Positions 16,944-26,922 of a stretch of 37,092 nt of DNA are shown piece by piece. Origin of the DNA: Xenorhabdus sp. IM139775. GTDB taxonomy: Bacteria; Pseudomonadota; Gammaproteobacteria; Enterobacterales; Enterobacteriaceae. Position numbers and translations under genes: made by a program. Location of the stretch: positions 1 to 37,092 of the forward strand of contig NZ_JAQRFK010000031.1 in assembly GCF_028598745.1 (NCBI RefSeq), in the 5' to 3' direction. Within the stretch, counting starts at the first letter, position 1. Each line of letters opens with the position of its first letter. The notes under the pieces are model-generated. The model worked only from the letters and a program-made list of their open reading frames with translations, had not been told where the DNA came from and searched no databases.

Positions 16944-19645
16944 TATTCTGCCTCCTCAACCTCTGCATGGAATTCGTGTTCAGCCACACTTAAGCGGATA
17001 GCCTTAATCGGTGTACCCGCCGCCATTTTCTGCAATAACAGCAAGGATACCGGCGGTAGCAGGGCACCATCGATGATGGATTCCAACATACGGGCACCAT
17101 TTTCCGCACGGGTCGCGCGTTGCAGGATCTCTTCAGATACGTCGTCACTGATGGTGACTTCTGCGTTGAAGCGTTGCGTCAGCAGGGTATCCAGTCGAGC
17201 CAGCTTGCCCTGAATGATGGTTTTCAGGGTTTCATGACCCAACGGCAGGTAAGGGATGACTTCCATACGCGCCAACAGTGCGGGTTTGAAGAACGCGGCC
17301 AATTCCGGGTAAAGCAGGTCGTTGATCTGCTCTGGCTGCTCGGCATGGTCTACGATGGTTTGATAACCCAAGTTCGACGTCAGGAAGAACACGACGTTTT
17401 TACAGTCGATAATGCGCCCTTCTCCGTCCGCCAGTTCCCCTTTGTCGAACGCCTGATAGAACAAGTTCAGGACGTCTGGGTGCGCTTTTTCCACTTCATC
17501 CAACAAAACAACGGAATACGGTTTCTGGCGAATGGCTTCGGTCAGGACACCACCCTCGCCGTATCCCACGTAACCCGGAGGTGAACCAATCAGACGGGAA
17601 ACGGTGTGTTTCTCCTGAAACTCGGACATGTTGATGGTGGTGAGGTATTGACGGCCACCAAACATTAATTCTGCAATTTGCAGGACGGTTTCAGTTTTAC
17701 CGACACCGCTTGGCCCGACCAACAGGAATGCCCCAAGCGGACGCCCCGGACGACGCAAATCTGCCCGAGCGGTCAATAAGTGTTTGTGCAGGCACTCGAT
17801 CGCCATTGCCTGCCCTTTGATGCTCTGTCCCAAGTGGGTTGGCAGTTCTGTGACAATGGACAGTTCGCTTTGTGACAAGCGGTTTAATGGCACGCCAGTC
17901 CACTCGGCAATCACCGCAGCGATTTGGGTTTTGTCCACATGTGGGGAAACCAAGGTTTGTTGCTGCTGGAGTTCAGCCAGTTGTGCGTTAAGTTCGGCCA
18001 GTTTCTCAATCAGAGATTGTTCATCGTCAGCCATGGCTTCATTGGCTTCTGCATTTTCAGCAAGCTGTTCAGCCACTTCTTCCGCGATATCTCCAGCCGC
18101 TTTTTCAGCTAATTCAGCTTCAACTGACGCATCGTCAGACAGCAATTGGCTGCGCAGTTCGATGATCTGTTTCACCAATTCCTGCTGCTGTTGCCAGTTG
18201 CTTTCCAGCTCAACAAGTTGTTCCTGAATCTCTTTCTGTTGGCCTTGCAATTCGCCCAAGCGATCCGCGTGGACGTTCAGCCCCATGCGTTGCTCTCTCT
18301 CCAGCACATCGATTTCCATTTGCATCTGGTGCAGTTCGGTCGTCAACGAGGAGATCTGACGCGGTGGTGAAGTCAGGTTGATGGCAACACGGGCACAAGC
18401 GGTATCCAGCACATCAATGGCTTTGTCCGGCAGTTGACGGCCGGAAAGATAACGGTCACTCAATACCGCAGAAGCTTTCAGGGCTTCATCATCAATCAAT
18501 ACACCATGCGCTTGCTCGTAAATGGCACGCAAGCCACGCATGATGATGGTCGCTTCATCTGCGGTTGGCTCCGAAACTTTCACCAGTTGGAAACGACGGG
18601 ACAGCGCTGCATCTTTTTCAAAATACTTTTTGTACTCGCTCCACGTCGTAGCAGCGATGGTTTTCAGTTCACCCCGTGCCAGAGCAGGTTTCAGCAGGTT
18701 GGAAATATCCAAGCCGCCCGCTTGGTTGCCCGCACCGATCAGGGTATGGGCTTCATCAATAAACAGGATGATGGGTTTTGGCGATTGGCTAATTTCAGCC
18801 ATGATGCCTTTGAAACGTTTTTCAAATTCACCTTTAACTGCTGCCCCGGCCTGCAATGCCCCCAGATCCAGTGTCATCAGTTCACTGTTGCGCAATTTAT
18901 CCGGTACGCAATCGTGAATAATACGTAATGCCAGGCCTTCAATCAGGGCACTTTTACCTACCCCCGCCTCACCAACAACGATGGGGTTGTTTTTGCGGCG
19001 ACGGCACAGAATGTCGATCATCAGATCGATTTCGTTATCGCGGCACAAAACCGGATCAAGTTTGCCCTGACGCGCTTGTTCGGTCATGTTCTGGGTAAAG
19101 CGTGCCAGCAGGTTATCACTGTTTGCCGGATGCACACCTTGCCCCTCTTTACCATTGTCAGCAAAGGGATGTTCGGCCGAACCATGAGTCCATTCGGCAA
19201 AGTTCTGGCGTAATAATTCGCGGTTGATGCCTGCCAGCAAACGTGCTGTTTGTGGTGCCAGATAACGCAGCGGACTGAACAACAACGCAATCAGCAGCAC
19301 GCCACTGCGCAGTTCGGTATGCTGCATCTCGGTGGAAGCCAACAGCCAGCTATCCTGTAACCACTCCACCAGCATGGGGGAAAAATTGGGGTAAGACTGC
19401 ACCAGTGATTGGTGGTGCGTCATGACCTGATCGAGTTGTTCTTTCAGCAGATCTTTATCGATCTCGGCTTTACTTAGGATCAGTCGCACATCACTGAGTG
19501 GCGTATCGATCATTTGCAGCAGTAGCTGTGCAACCGTGATTTCAGGTTGTTGCTGACTGACACAAGATGCCGCCGCGGCTTCCAGCGCATGGCGGGTCAT
19601 CGGGTTTAAACGATTTACAAGGGTTGGCAAATCAATCTGGATCAT
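16943..19645 (-). CDS. clpV: ClpV (TssH) sheath-disassembly ATPase
   Basis: The 900-aa AAA+ unfoldase recycles contracted TssB/TssC sheath. An N-domain (about 1-160) is followed by the first AAA+ module with Walker A GEAGVGKS (near 224) and Walker [11 protein letters not shown] (near 293), a long coiled-coil middle domain, and the second module with GPSGVGKTE (near 642) and [13 protein letters not shown] (near 710). Both sites look intact. The middle domain contains an Ala/Glu-rich acidic stretch (about 498-545) that I do not recall from other ClpV proteins. AGGAAG precedes the start, 9 nt after the tssL stop. The absence of a ClpB-type disaggregase context and the operon position make ClpV certain. 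Confidence 0.97.
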   Translation of the reverse strand: MIQIDLPTLVNRLNPMTRHALEAAAASCVSQQQPEITVAQLLLQMIDTPLSDVRLILSKAEIDKDLLKEQLDQVMTHHQSLVQSYPNFSPMLVEWLQDSWLLASTEMQHTELRSGVLLIALLFSPLRYLAPQTARLLAGINRELLRQNFAEWTHGSAEHPFADNGKEGQGVHPANSDNLLARFTQNMTEQARQGKLDPVLCRDNEIDLMIDILCRRRKNNPIVVGEAGVGKSALIEGLALRIIHDCVPDKLRNSELMTLDLGALQAGAAVKGEFEKRFKGIMAEISQSPKPIILFIDEAHTLIGAGNQAGGLDISNLLKPALARGELKTIAATTWSEYKKYFEKDAALSRRFQLVKVSEPTADEATIIMRGLRAIYEQAHGVLIDDEALKASAVLSDRYLSGRQLPDKAIDVLDTACARVAINLTSPPRQISSLTTELHQMQMEIDVLEREQRMGLNVHADRLGELQGQQKEIQEQLVELESNWQQQQELVKQIIELRSQLLSDDASVEAELAEKAAGDIAEEVAEQLAENAEANEAMADDEQSLIEKLAELNAQLAELQQQQTLVSPHVDKTQIAAVIAEWTGVPLNRLSQSELSIVTELPTHLGQSIKGQAMAIECLHKHLLTARADLRRPGRPLGAFLLVGPSGVGKTETVLQIAELMFGGRQYLTTINMSEFQEKHTVSRLIGSPPGYVGYGEGGVLTEAIRQKPYSVVLLDEVEKAHPDVLNLFYQAFDKGELADGEGRIIDCKNVVFFLTSNLGYQTIVDHAEQPEQINDLLYPELAAFFKPALLARMEVIPYLPLGHETLKTIIQGKLARLDTLLTQRFNAEVTISDDVSEEILQRATRAENGARMLESIIDGALLPPVSLLLLQKMAAGTPIKAIRLSVAEHEFHAEVEEAE

Positions 19646-19654
19646 GGCGACTTC

Positions 19655-20434
19655 CTATCTCAATAAGTTACTTAGCTGCTGTAATATGTCTTGGGTCTGA
19701 TCACCGAGGCGAATGGCATAAAAGCTGTAAATAGCCACCAGCAATCCCACGCTGATACAGAACAGGTGCTTGATAGTCCATCGTCTGCTCAGGCGATAAC
19801 GCGCATTGCTCTCGTTGACATTGACATACAGCGTGGTCGGCGGCGTATCCCCGCGCAGTGAGTGAAGCTGTTGCTGCAAGCGACGGAACAGGCGCTCAAA
19901 GTCATCACTTTTCTGGGTGCTGACTTTGTAGCGTCCGCGATACCCCAGGCAAAGGCAGAGATAAATGAACTCCAGCAGATGTTGGTAGCGCTGTGCCTCT
20001 CCCATCAGACGTTCAAGCAATACGAAGACTTTCTCACCTCCCCAGGTTTCATTGTGGAAGTGCACCAACAGTGATTGCTTCAACCAACCATTTTGGCTGT
20101 TCCAGCCGTGCCCCAACGCGGTTTCATCAATGAAGGTGCACAGTACGTAACGGAATGAAACAATTGCGCCTGGCTCATAACCCTTGGTTTGCAGATACTG
20201 CTCAATGGCGCGAATGTCAGTAACAACCTGTTGGTAAAGCTTGTCTGGCAGTGCCTGATCCGTCATGTCCTGCAAACGCAAAACCATCCCCAGCAAGGGA
20301 GTAGCGGCATCGATCATTGGGTTGAGGCTTTCACCACGCAACGGTAGCTGATACTGGCGCTGAAACGTTTTCAGCGTTTCAGCCTGTTTTTCCAGTTTTT
20401 CCAGTGACGGACTGTCAACATTGATATCACTCAT
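19655..20434 (-). CDS. tssL: TssL (DotU/IcmH) inner-membrane protein
   Basis: The 259-aa protein has a cytoplasmic DotU domain (ATPLLGMVLRLQDM, then YVLCTFIDETALGHGWNSQNGWLKQSLLVHFHNETWGGEKVF, then YLCLCLGYRGRYKV) and one C-terminal transmembrane helix at about 222-241. It ends soon after the helix, so it lacks the peptidoglycan-binding OmpA domain found on 'evolved' TssL proteins; cell-wall anchoring would have to come from another protein, and no separate TagL-type gene is present in the window. It starts 2 nt after the tssK stop. Confidence 0.96.
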   Translation of the reverse strand: MSDINVDSPSLEKLEKQAETLKTFQRQYQLPLRGESLNPMIDAATPLLGMVLRLQDMTDQALPDKLYQQVVTDIRAIEQYLQTKGYEPGAIVSFRYVLCTFIDETALGHGWNSQNGWLKQSLLVHFHNETWGGEKVFVLLERLMGEAQRYQHLLEFIYLCLCLGYRGRYKVSTQKSDDFERLFRRLQQQLHSLRGDTPPTTLYVNVNESNARYRLSRRWTIKHLFCISVGLLVAIYSFYAIRLGDQTQDILQQLSNLLR

Positions 20435-20436
20435 GA

Positions 20437-21789
20437 TTATTCCTTACCGCCCCTGATAGCCCAGAGCTGCATATCTAAGTCAGGGAAATCCCCGGATACG
20501 TGGAATGCGATGGAATTGCCTTGCTGGATCTCTTTCCATGCCGGACTCTTCTGATCCAGTCGGAAATAGGTATATCCAGAGTGATACGGCAACTGGCGAG
20601 GCGCAGCGGACAGGGCAATCAGCGGCACGCCCGGCAACTGGACGCTGACCAGATCGCGGATCCTTTCCATCGAGGTCACTTTGGTTTGCTGGACGAATTG
20701 ACGACGCAACTGCTCCTGCGGGGTGCTGGCACTGATTGCCAATACGAATTCGGCTTTGCGCAGCAGATCGTTGTCGTGGAGCGTTGCCACACGAATACCC
20801 CCTTCGTTCTGTTTCAGCGCAATCGAAGTGGCACGCGGCGTCAGAACCACGTTCAACGCATCACGAATGGCATGCATCACATCCTGGAAGGTATCGGTCA
20901 GGTTATTGTGATCATACGCCAACACATTCCCCGGCAGACGGCTCGCATCCGTGAAGGTTCTCAATTCGCCACACGTCTGGAGTAGCTCGGTATATAAATA
21001 CAGGGGGTGCAGGACGGTTTGTTTTGCATAATGGTTGAACAACGGCTGAACACGGTTGAGCAATTGCAGCATCATAAATTCTGCCACATCCGCCACCCCC
21101 TGCTGACCCGGCGAGCCAATGCGTTTAGCCAGTGTTCTTGACCGTTCTGTCAGCAGGCCATCAATTTCCACCATGAAACGCTTGAGTTTATCGGCCACGA
21201 AAATGGATAAACACGTCGGGATAAATTCGTTATCCAGAACGATGTTGCCATCTTTTTGCTTTTCTTTGATGCGGCACAGTGGAATGGTCGTGTAAGCACT
21301 CATGTCCTCAGAACCTTGCATCAGAACCGGTGTCAGTTGGGCCAGATTAAAGACTGAGGAATCACCGCCTTTGGTATGGAGGTCACGGATATCGGTAGGC
21401 AGTTCCCGATAACGTACCGCACTTTGCGTTTCTGCATCCCGATCAGCAATTTCCCGGATCGTCTCGCTGGACATTGGCAACGCCAGATAAATCTCTTTAC
21501 TTTTCAGATCATTGACATTTTCGATGTCTAACGGTTTTGGCAGCAAATCCTGACTGGGCGCAGAAAACACCGTGCCATCCGGCATGATGCCGCTGGTTTC
21601 GGTGATCCCGATACGCCCCAGTTTGAGTAAATCATCATTGATGCTCAGGGAGCTGAAACCGTGGGCATAAGGTGTCAATACTGAAACCAGGCTATGTGCC
21701 AGATAATCAATGTGTTTTTGTTGTTGCTGAAAATGTTGTGGTTTGATGAATAACCCTTCGTGCCAAATCACCCGATTTTTACCTGGCAT
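20437..21789 (-). CDS. tssK: TssK baseplate protein
   Basis: The 450-aa TssK links the baseplate to the membrane complex as a trimer. It opens with the highly conserved VIWHEGLFIKPQHFQQQ segment and carries the family's later landmarks LPLCRIKE-like (IPLCRIKEKQKDGNIVLD), HPLYLYTELLQTCGELRTF and YFRLDQKSPAWKEIQ. Length is usual for the family. It starts 2 nt after the tssJ stop and is followed by tssL 2 nt later, so the membrane-complex and baseplate genes are tightly coupled. Confidence 0.97.
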   Translation of the reverse strand: MPGKNRVIWHEGLFIKPQHFQQQQKHIDYLAHSLVSVLTPYAHGFSSLSINDDLLKLGRIGITETSGIMPDGTVFSAPSQDLLPKPLDIENVNDLKSKEIYLALPMSSETIREIADRDAETQSAVRYRELPTDIRDLHTKGGDSSVFNLAQLTPVLMQGSEDMSAYTTIPLCRIKEKQKDGNIVLDNEFIPTCLSIFVADKLKRFMVEIDGLLTERSRTLAKRIGSPGQQGVADVAEFMMLQLLNRVQPLFNHYAKQTVLHPLYLYTELLQTCGELRTFTDASRLPGNVLAYDHNNLTDTFQDVMHAIRDALNVVLTPRATSIALKQNEGGIRVATLHDNDLLRKAEFVLAISASTPQEQLRRQFVQQTKVTSMERIRDLVSVQLPGVPLIALSAAPRQLPYHSGYTYFRLDQKSPAWKEIQQGNSIAFHVSGDFPDLDMQLWAIRGGKE

Positions 21790-21791
21790 GA

Positions 21792-22346
21792 TTACTCCTC
21801 CTCTTTTCTAAGTTCGACGTCGTTATTTCTGACATGCACCAAGATGTGGTAATGGCGGCCAATGTCTTTTACTCGGATGATCTTTTTCCATTCAGATTGA
21901 TTTGCATCTGCATAGTGAACGATGACACCGATGTAACGGTTTTTCTTTTCCAATGTAATCAGTTCCAGAGGCTTGTATTGCCCCGGCAACAGGGTGTAAT
22001 CCTGATGATCGATATAGTTTTTCCCCAGTACCTTGTCGAGTTTGTCGCTTTCAAGCTGGCCATAATCCGCAGCCAGAAAACGAGAATCTTCACTGAGATA
22101 AACTAAATTCATTTCAACAGGGGCCGCTTCACCGCTTTCATTGGGGTTGATGTCGGGTTCGGCCAGCAATGTAATGTTAGCAACAGAGGCCTGTTCATCG
22201 GGCTTACCTACCGGTGTGGAAGGATCCCAAATGACTTGGCCCACTTTTTTTGTTGCGTTCCATGCACTGCTACAGCCGTTTAGCAACATCACTGACAGCA
22301 ATAAAATCCCTACAGCCCATAGACGGCGACTAGCGGAATGTATCAT
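21792..22346 (-). CDS. tssJ: TssJ outer-membrane lipoprotein
   Basis: The 184-aa lipoprotein anchors the TssM periplasmic domain at the outer membrane. I chose the ATG at 22346 over one 17 codons upstream because GGAGGA stands 8 nt before it and because it gives a normal lipoprotein signal (MIHSASRRLWAVGILLLSVMLLNGC) with lipobox LLNGC and acylated Cys25. The following Ser predicts outer-membrane sorting. The mature part has the TssJ pattern ITLLAEPDINPNESGEAAPVEMNLVYLSEDSRF. The start overlaps the tagH stop by 17 nt. Confidence 0.94.
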   Translation of the reverse strand: MIHSASRRLWAVGILLLSVMLLNGCSSAWNATKKVGQVIWDPSTPVGKPDEQASVANITLLAEPDINPNESGEAAPVEMNLVYLSEDSRFLAADYGQLESDKLDKVLGKNYIDHQDYTLLPGQYKPLELITLEKKNRYIGVIVHYADANQSEWKKIIRVKDIGRHYHILVHVRNNDVELRKEEE

Positions 22347-23625
22347 TGCTGGATTCCTCCAAGCCCTGACGCAATGCGCGGTCATAAGCCTGCTCATACA
22401 CCTCGCGGAATAATTTTTCGAATCCTTGCTGGCGGCTGGAAGCTAATTCTCGGTAATAGTTGGTGTACATTTCCCAAGCCCAGGAAGCATCTTTATTCCT
22501 GACTTCGTTGCTGCGACGATAATGTGAGAAACGGCGGAGCAATTGGTCTGGTGAAAAGGCGTCCAGCATGGTGTCCAGCGCAGCAGAAATCGCAACGCGG
22601 TTAGCCTGATAGTGCAATTGCAAGTTTTGCAGGCTTTCCGCTACCGCTGCCGGCGCTGAAAGATGAACCGGACTTTTCTGATCAGAGAACATCACCTGCA
22701 TGGTGGTGTCATAATCCATATTCAGACGCTGCGGGTTATCTTCAATAGGGCGGAGCTGCTTATCACGCAATCCATGTTGTTCACGCTGGAGTGCCAATAA
22801 ACCCTCAATAGCGGCTTTCATGGTTTTGCCCATCTCTTGCAGGAAGTCATTCGCCTGCTGGCTGTCATGCAGGGGCAGCCGAGCTTCCAGCCCACGCATA
22901 AGCGGGGTAATGGCGACATGATCAACATCCATATCTTCATACTGCTGATCGGAAGCGATATCCGGTAAATCAAGGAACTCCTGATCCATAACACTGCCTC
23001 GGTTATCAGAAATAGGGTTAGCAAATGGGGGGGATTGGTCATGATCCGGCGGCAAAAGTTGCTCCGTATCATCAGCCTCAACCTGAGGTTTCAACGTCGT
23101 CAGGCTTTCGCTATCCAGTACCCGCAATGGATCATCACTGAAACGGTGCATCACCGTTGGCGCAATGCTTTCATCATGGGCAAACACGGATTTCTGTGCG
23201 GGTACGCCTTCCATCATGGCATCCAGCGGATTACTGTGGCTGGAAACCAGCGATTCCGGTGATACCGTTGAAGGATCAACCCGATCTGCTTCAGAAGAAC
23301 TGATGTGGATCTTGATCGACAAATTACCTACCTTGATTTGATCGCCTTGCTGCAAAAGGATCAAACCCGACTCAGGTGTCAGCGTTGCATTGTTGATTTG
23401 TGCTGATTCAGCAAGCATTTGCAGGCAAAATGCCCCGTCCTGCCACTTAATGGCGAATTGTGACGGGCAGACATTACCCTGTTGATCCTGCACGGACCAA
23501 AGGTGACTTTCACTGCTGCCGACCGTACCGCCCTGTGTCGAAAACTGGCAATTGGCGGATTTACCACTTTCTAGCTGTTCACTATTCAGAACCCGCAGTG
23601 AAAGGATTGGTTGATGTTTTTCCAT
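22330..23625 (-). CDS. tagH: TagH/Fha-type FHA-domain T6SS protein
   Basis: The 431-aa protein has an FHA-fold region at residues 1-110, a long acidic low-complexity middle, and the conserved type VI FHA C-terminal domain ending YTNYYRELASSRQQGFEKLFREVYEQAYDRALRQG. The C-terminal part and its place before tssJ secure the family. The FHA part is odd: the usual G-R is G36-S37, the usual S-R/N-x-H is P54-S55-Q56-F57, and the usual N-G is N78-N79, so the phosphothreonine-reading residues seem lost. No PpkA kinase, PppA phosphatase or TagF gene is in the window. It starts 5 nt after the tssG stop. Confidence 0.9.
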   Translation of the reverse strand: MEKHQPILSLRVLNSEQLESGKSANCQFSTQGGTVGSSESHLWSVQDQQGNVCPSQFAIKWQDGAFCLQMLAESAQINNATLTPESGLILLQQGDQIKVGNLSIKIHISSSEADRVDPSTVSPESLVSSHSNPLDAMMEGVPAQKSVFAHDESIAPTVMHRFSDDPLRVLDSESLTTLKPQVEADDTEQLLPPDHDQSPPFANPISDNRGSVMDQEFLDLPDIASDQQYEDMDVDHVAITPLMRGLEARLPLHDSQQANDFLQEMGKTMKAAIEGLLALQREQHGLRDKQLRPIEDNPQRLNMDYDTTMQVMFSDQKSPVHLSAPAAVAESLQNLQLHYQANRVAISAALDTMLDAFSPDQLLRRFSHYRRSNEVRNKDASWAWEMYTNYYRELASSRQQGFEKLFREVYEQAYDRALRQGLEESSNDTFR

Positions 23626-23630
23626 AGTCG

Positions 23631-24683
23631 TTATTCCATAACTGAAATGATGACAGAGGGTTTCTTTTCCGGCTCACCGAGAAAACTGGTCCACCCCAGA
23701 TGGTTATTCTGCTTCGCCCCCAATACCATGCCGCTGACCTGATTTTCAGCCAGGCCAAGACGCAGTTCCCAAGCGAACTGGCTACGCATGACAAAAGAAA
23801 TGAACATCACCAACGGGAGATAATTTTTGCCATCGGGCAGGAATGAGAGAAACCGTTCACGAGTCAAATTGTTGATACTGAGCAAAAACTTACCGCTGTA
23901 ATCCCCAACCCAAGAACCAATGCTAAAATTCTGCCCCAATACGGACAGCTCGCTATCACTGATTGTCTGTCCCTTCTTCTTCCCACCCAGTCGATTCTGC
24001 TGATAATCGGGAATAATGACTTTCCTGAATTGCCAGCCGTGCAATGTGACGTCCTGCAAATCAAAGCAGTGAGAAACCAGGCTGCATATAACTTCTGGTG
24101 AGCGTCCGGGACTTGCCAGCAATCCGGCATATGCCAGCATCTTGCTGTGGTTGATATTCAGCAACCGGCGGTTAACATCACTGCCTAACCCCACGAGAGA
24201 GAACATACGCTGGGAAAAATAATCTTCCCCACCCTTCTTGAAGCAGATGTAATAGCGGTATTTCCGCCAGATTTGATGCAGGAGCGTAATTAAACGATGG
24301 TTGAAAAGGTTGAGAAAATCCGTCAGACGGTTTTCCCCCTGAGCATCTTCCCATGCCAGTGAATCCAGATAATAGCCCGGCATCGGGGACTGGCTGCCAT
24401 GCAGTCCCATAAAGGAAACTTCCAATTCGAAGAATCCCCTTTTGGATTGCACAAGCGAAATGACATCACGCGTCGGAAACGCCAGGCTGGCACTGGAGCG
24501 GAAACGGATAGATTCCAGATCGGGACGGTCTGTCTCTCCGGTTTTACCCCACGCTACCGCCAGTCGGTTAATCAGCTCAACCAACTGGTAAAAGTTGTAC
24601 TGTGCGATGTCCAATGCCAACGGTGTGGCAGGATCTTGTTCAGTGATTACATCAACGAGTGTTGACCTATCTGTACCGGCCAT
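23631..24683 (-). CDS. tssG: TssG baseplate protein
   Basis: The 350-aa TssG forms the baseplate wedge with TssF. Recognisable are NFYQLVELINRL, FELEVSFMGLHGSQSPMPGYYLD, and the FLNLFNHRLITLLHQIWRKYRYY segment typical of the family; the C-terminal end has WELRLGLAENQVSGMVLGAK. The ATG at 24683 overlaps the end of tssF by 37 nt and has AGGA about 10 nt upstream; this start gives the usual N-terminus, so the overlap is probably real. Confidence 0.96.
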   Translation of the reverse strand: MAGTDRSTLVDVITEQDPATPLALDIAQYNFYQLVELINRLAVAWGKTGETDRPDLESIRFRSSASLAFPTRDVISLVQSKRGFFELEVSFMGLHGSQSPMPGYYLDSLAWEDAQGENRLTDFLNLFNHRLITLLHQIWRKYRYYICFKKGGEDYFSQRMFSLVGLGSDVNRRLLNINHSKMLAYAGLLASPGRSPEVICSLVSHCFDLQDVTLHGWQFRKVIIPDYQQNRLGGKKKGQTISDSELSVLGQNFSIGSWVGDYSGKFLLSINNLTRERFLSFLPDGKNYLPLVMFISFVMRSQFAWELRLGLAENQVSGMVLGAKQNNHLGWTSFLGEPEKKPSVIISVME

Positions 24684-26479
24684 TCATAACATTCCTGATT
24701 ATCTAAATTGATTACCTTCAACATATGAAAAGCATTGACACTGGCATACAGTGAGAAAAACCGTGACAGGATCGTACTGAACAGATAAAGCTCACCTTCC
24801 GAGCTGAATGCCTGTTGTCGGATATACAGTGTTGAGCGCAACCCACGTACAGGCTGACCACGGAACAGACGATCTGTCGGCTCTGTTTCAATCTTTTCAA
24901 TGGCATCAAGCCGTTTCTGCGATGAACGCTTGGACTGTCGGTTATGAATACTGGGGAAATCGTAGGTACGCAGTACCTGTTTCAGCGCGTCCCTATCCAG
25001 CAATGACATATAGTTCAGCGACATATTTGACAGCAATGACCAGTGCAAGCCGCCATCCAGCAACGGATAGAGAGGCACTGACGGCCGCGTGATATTACGG
25101 AATGTCGCAAAGGTCGGGCTGCCGTTTGAAGGGTAATTAATGTCGCCAACCCGCAACGCCAAAGGCATCTCACGGTTGGTACAGGTCAATCTGATCGAAA
25201 CATTTTCTTTCAGTTGGAACCTGAGCAAATCGGCCTCATCTCCCCGGACAAATGAGATGAAATGTTCCAGCCCCCGGCGGAAAGGCGACTCTTTTACCCG
25301 AATGCGGTAATAGCGCATCGAATGTTCATCTTCGTCATCAATTTGATGATTGAAACTTTCAAACGGGGTATAAACGCGCTCACCAATACGGGCACGGCTG
25401 CGTTCACCATTTTCCCCGGTCAGCCAGCTTTCTACGCCATCGACAGAGAAAATGTCGTAGTTATCCGGCAAGCTATAACTGGCTTTCAATGGGTATTCAG
25501 TCTGGCTGCCATTAAGTTCGATCGCTTCACTGTCCATGGGGAACAGGTTGATTGCGGGCGTGCAGTGCAAACGGAAAGTGTCATGCCGAATTTTGGCTTC
25601 TGGTGGCAGTGCCTGAGAAAAATGCAAATTCAGTTTGAAATCTTTGGTCTTAAGATCTTCCGGCAGCGTTGGGAAACCTTTCACATCAAAAAACAGGAAG
25701 CTCTCTGCAAAACAGAAATATTCCTGCAAAATGCGATATCCCATATAGGCGTTTTTCGGGTAAGGCAGTAACGCATCTTCCCGCTCAAATCCCACCGGCA
25801 CAAAGTCAAAATCAGGCAGGGGGATCACGGTATCGCCGACCACCAATTCGGCTTTCCTGAAGTAATAACAGAGCCAGAAGTAGAGCTGGGAAGTGGTATA
25901 GTTATCACCGCTCAAATAAAAACGCAGTTTGTCCAGCCCCAACTCATGCAGGCTCAGTTCTGTTTTCGACGCAAAATTCAGGCCGATAACGCCGGTTTCA
26001 TTACTGTTATTGACGGAGATATCATGGATGGAAAACGGAAAAAGCCAAACATCACGGCAGAGCGTAAAGGTACAGCGGCCATGATCGTCTTTTTTGCCCT
26101 CTGACTTGTCACTCGAATAAATATCATCTTGAGTTGCCAGCGTATGGCTCATAATCTGGGTGCCACGCTTGACCGGTGTCGCTTTCGTCACAACGCTCTC
26201 ATCCGGCGTATATTCGATGATGGTCATGCTGGGCGTTGGACGCAGATAGTTCGGCCAAAGCATATTGAGCAGACCGTGGGTCAATTCAGGGAACTGATCA
26301 TCAATCTTTGCCCGCAGATTACCGGTCAGGAAGGCAAAACCTTCCAGCAAACGCTCAACGTCGGGGTCTGAGCCTTGTTCTGACAGAAATGCAGCAAGAT
26401 GAGGGCGCTCAACTGCGGCTTCTTTCCCCAGTTGTCGCAAATAGTTCAGCTCATCTCTAAAATATTTTTCAAATGACAT
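24647..26479 (-). CDS. tssF: TssF baseplate protein
   Basis: The 610-aa TssF is identified by YFRDELNYLRQLGKEAAVERPHLAAFL, DPDVERLLEGFAFLTGNLRAKIDD, FPELTHGLLNMLWPNYLRPTPSM and the C-terminal FSSEGELYLFSTILSRFFSLYASVNAF. Length is normal. It follows tssE with no gap between stop and start codon. TssF pairs with TssG around the VgrG hub in the baseplate. Confidence 0.97.
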   Translation of the reverse strand: MSFEKYFRDELNYLRQLGKEAAVERPHLAAFLSEQGSDPDVERLLEGFAFLTGNLRAKIDDQFPELTHGLLNMLWPNYLRPTPSMTIIEYTPDESVVTKATPVKRGTQIMSHTLATQDDIYSSDKSEGKKDDHGRCTFTLCRDVWLFPFSIHDISVNNSNETGVIGLNFASKTELSLHELGLDKLRFYLSGDNYTTSQLYFWLCYYFRKAELVVGDTVIPLPDFDFVPVGFEREDALLPYPKNAYMGYRILQEYFCFAESFLFFDVKGFPTLPEDLKTKDFKLNLHFSQALPPEAKIRHDTFRLHCTPAINLFPMDSEAIELNGSQTEYPLKASYSLPDNYDIFSVDGVESWLTGENGERSRARIGERVYTPFESFNHQIDDEDEHSMRYYRIRVKESPFRRGLEHFISFVRGDEADLLRFQLKENVSIRLTCTNREMPLALRVGDINYPSNGSPTFATFRNITRPSVPLYPLLDGGLHWSLLSNMSLNYMSLLDRDALKQVLRTYDFPSIHNRQSKRSSQKRLDAIEKIETEPTDRLFRGQPVRGLRSTLYIRQQAFSSEGELYLFSTILSRFFSLYASVNAFHMLKVINLDNQECYEWPVQIGQHSLM

Positions 26480-26920
26480 TTATTGAGTTCGCTCCAGGCA
26501 ATAGCGCCGGTTGTTATCCAACTGGATGCTAAATTCCACAAGGTCGTTGATATCATCCAGAGAAATTTCAGCGCTGATATGAAAGCTCAACAGCAACGGA
26601 TCTGAATCATCATGAATAGCACTGACAGAAACCGCTGATATTCTGGGCTCATAATTTCTGATGCACTCTTCAATCGCCCATTCGATACTTTGCTTGAAAT
26701 CCACCGATGTCGCGGTCGCGTCATTAAGATCAATGACGCCTAATTCAACGGCACTTTGGCAGGCACCGGGACGGGAATTCAGCACTTCATTCAAATGCTT
26801 CTTGATGGATTCAAGCAGTGCACGCATCCTTGACTGACGGGAAGAGCCGTAGCTCTTCCCTTGAATGCGCTCGAACAGACTGGCAGAGCTGCCTCTGTTC
26901 CAACTGTACAGCGCAGCCAT
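26480..26920 (-). CDS. tssE: TssE gp25-like baseplate protein
   Basis: The 146-aa protein resembles phage T4 gp25: SLFERI near the N-terminus, RMRALLESIKKHLNEVLNSRPG, and the C-terminal EIECIRNYEPRI-like motif (IEWAIEECIRNYEPRISAVSV). TssE polymerises the sheath base on the baseplate. The gene starts 2 nt after tssC and abuts tssF. Confidence 0.95.
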   Translation of the reverse strand: MAALYSWNRGSSASLFERIQGKSYGSSRQSRMRALLESIKKHLNEVLNSRPGACQSAVELGVIDLNDATATSVDFKQSIEWAIEECIRNYEPRISAVSVSAIHDDSDPLLLSFHISAEISLDDINDLVEFSIQLDNNRRYCLERTQ

Positions 26921-26922
26921 GA

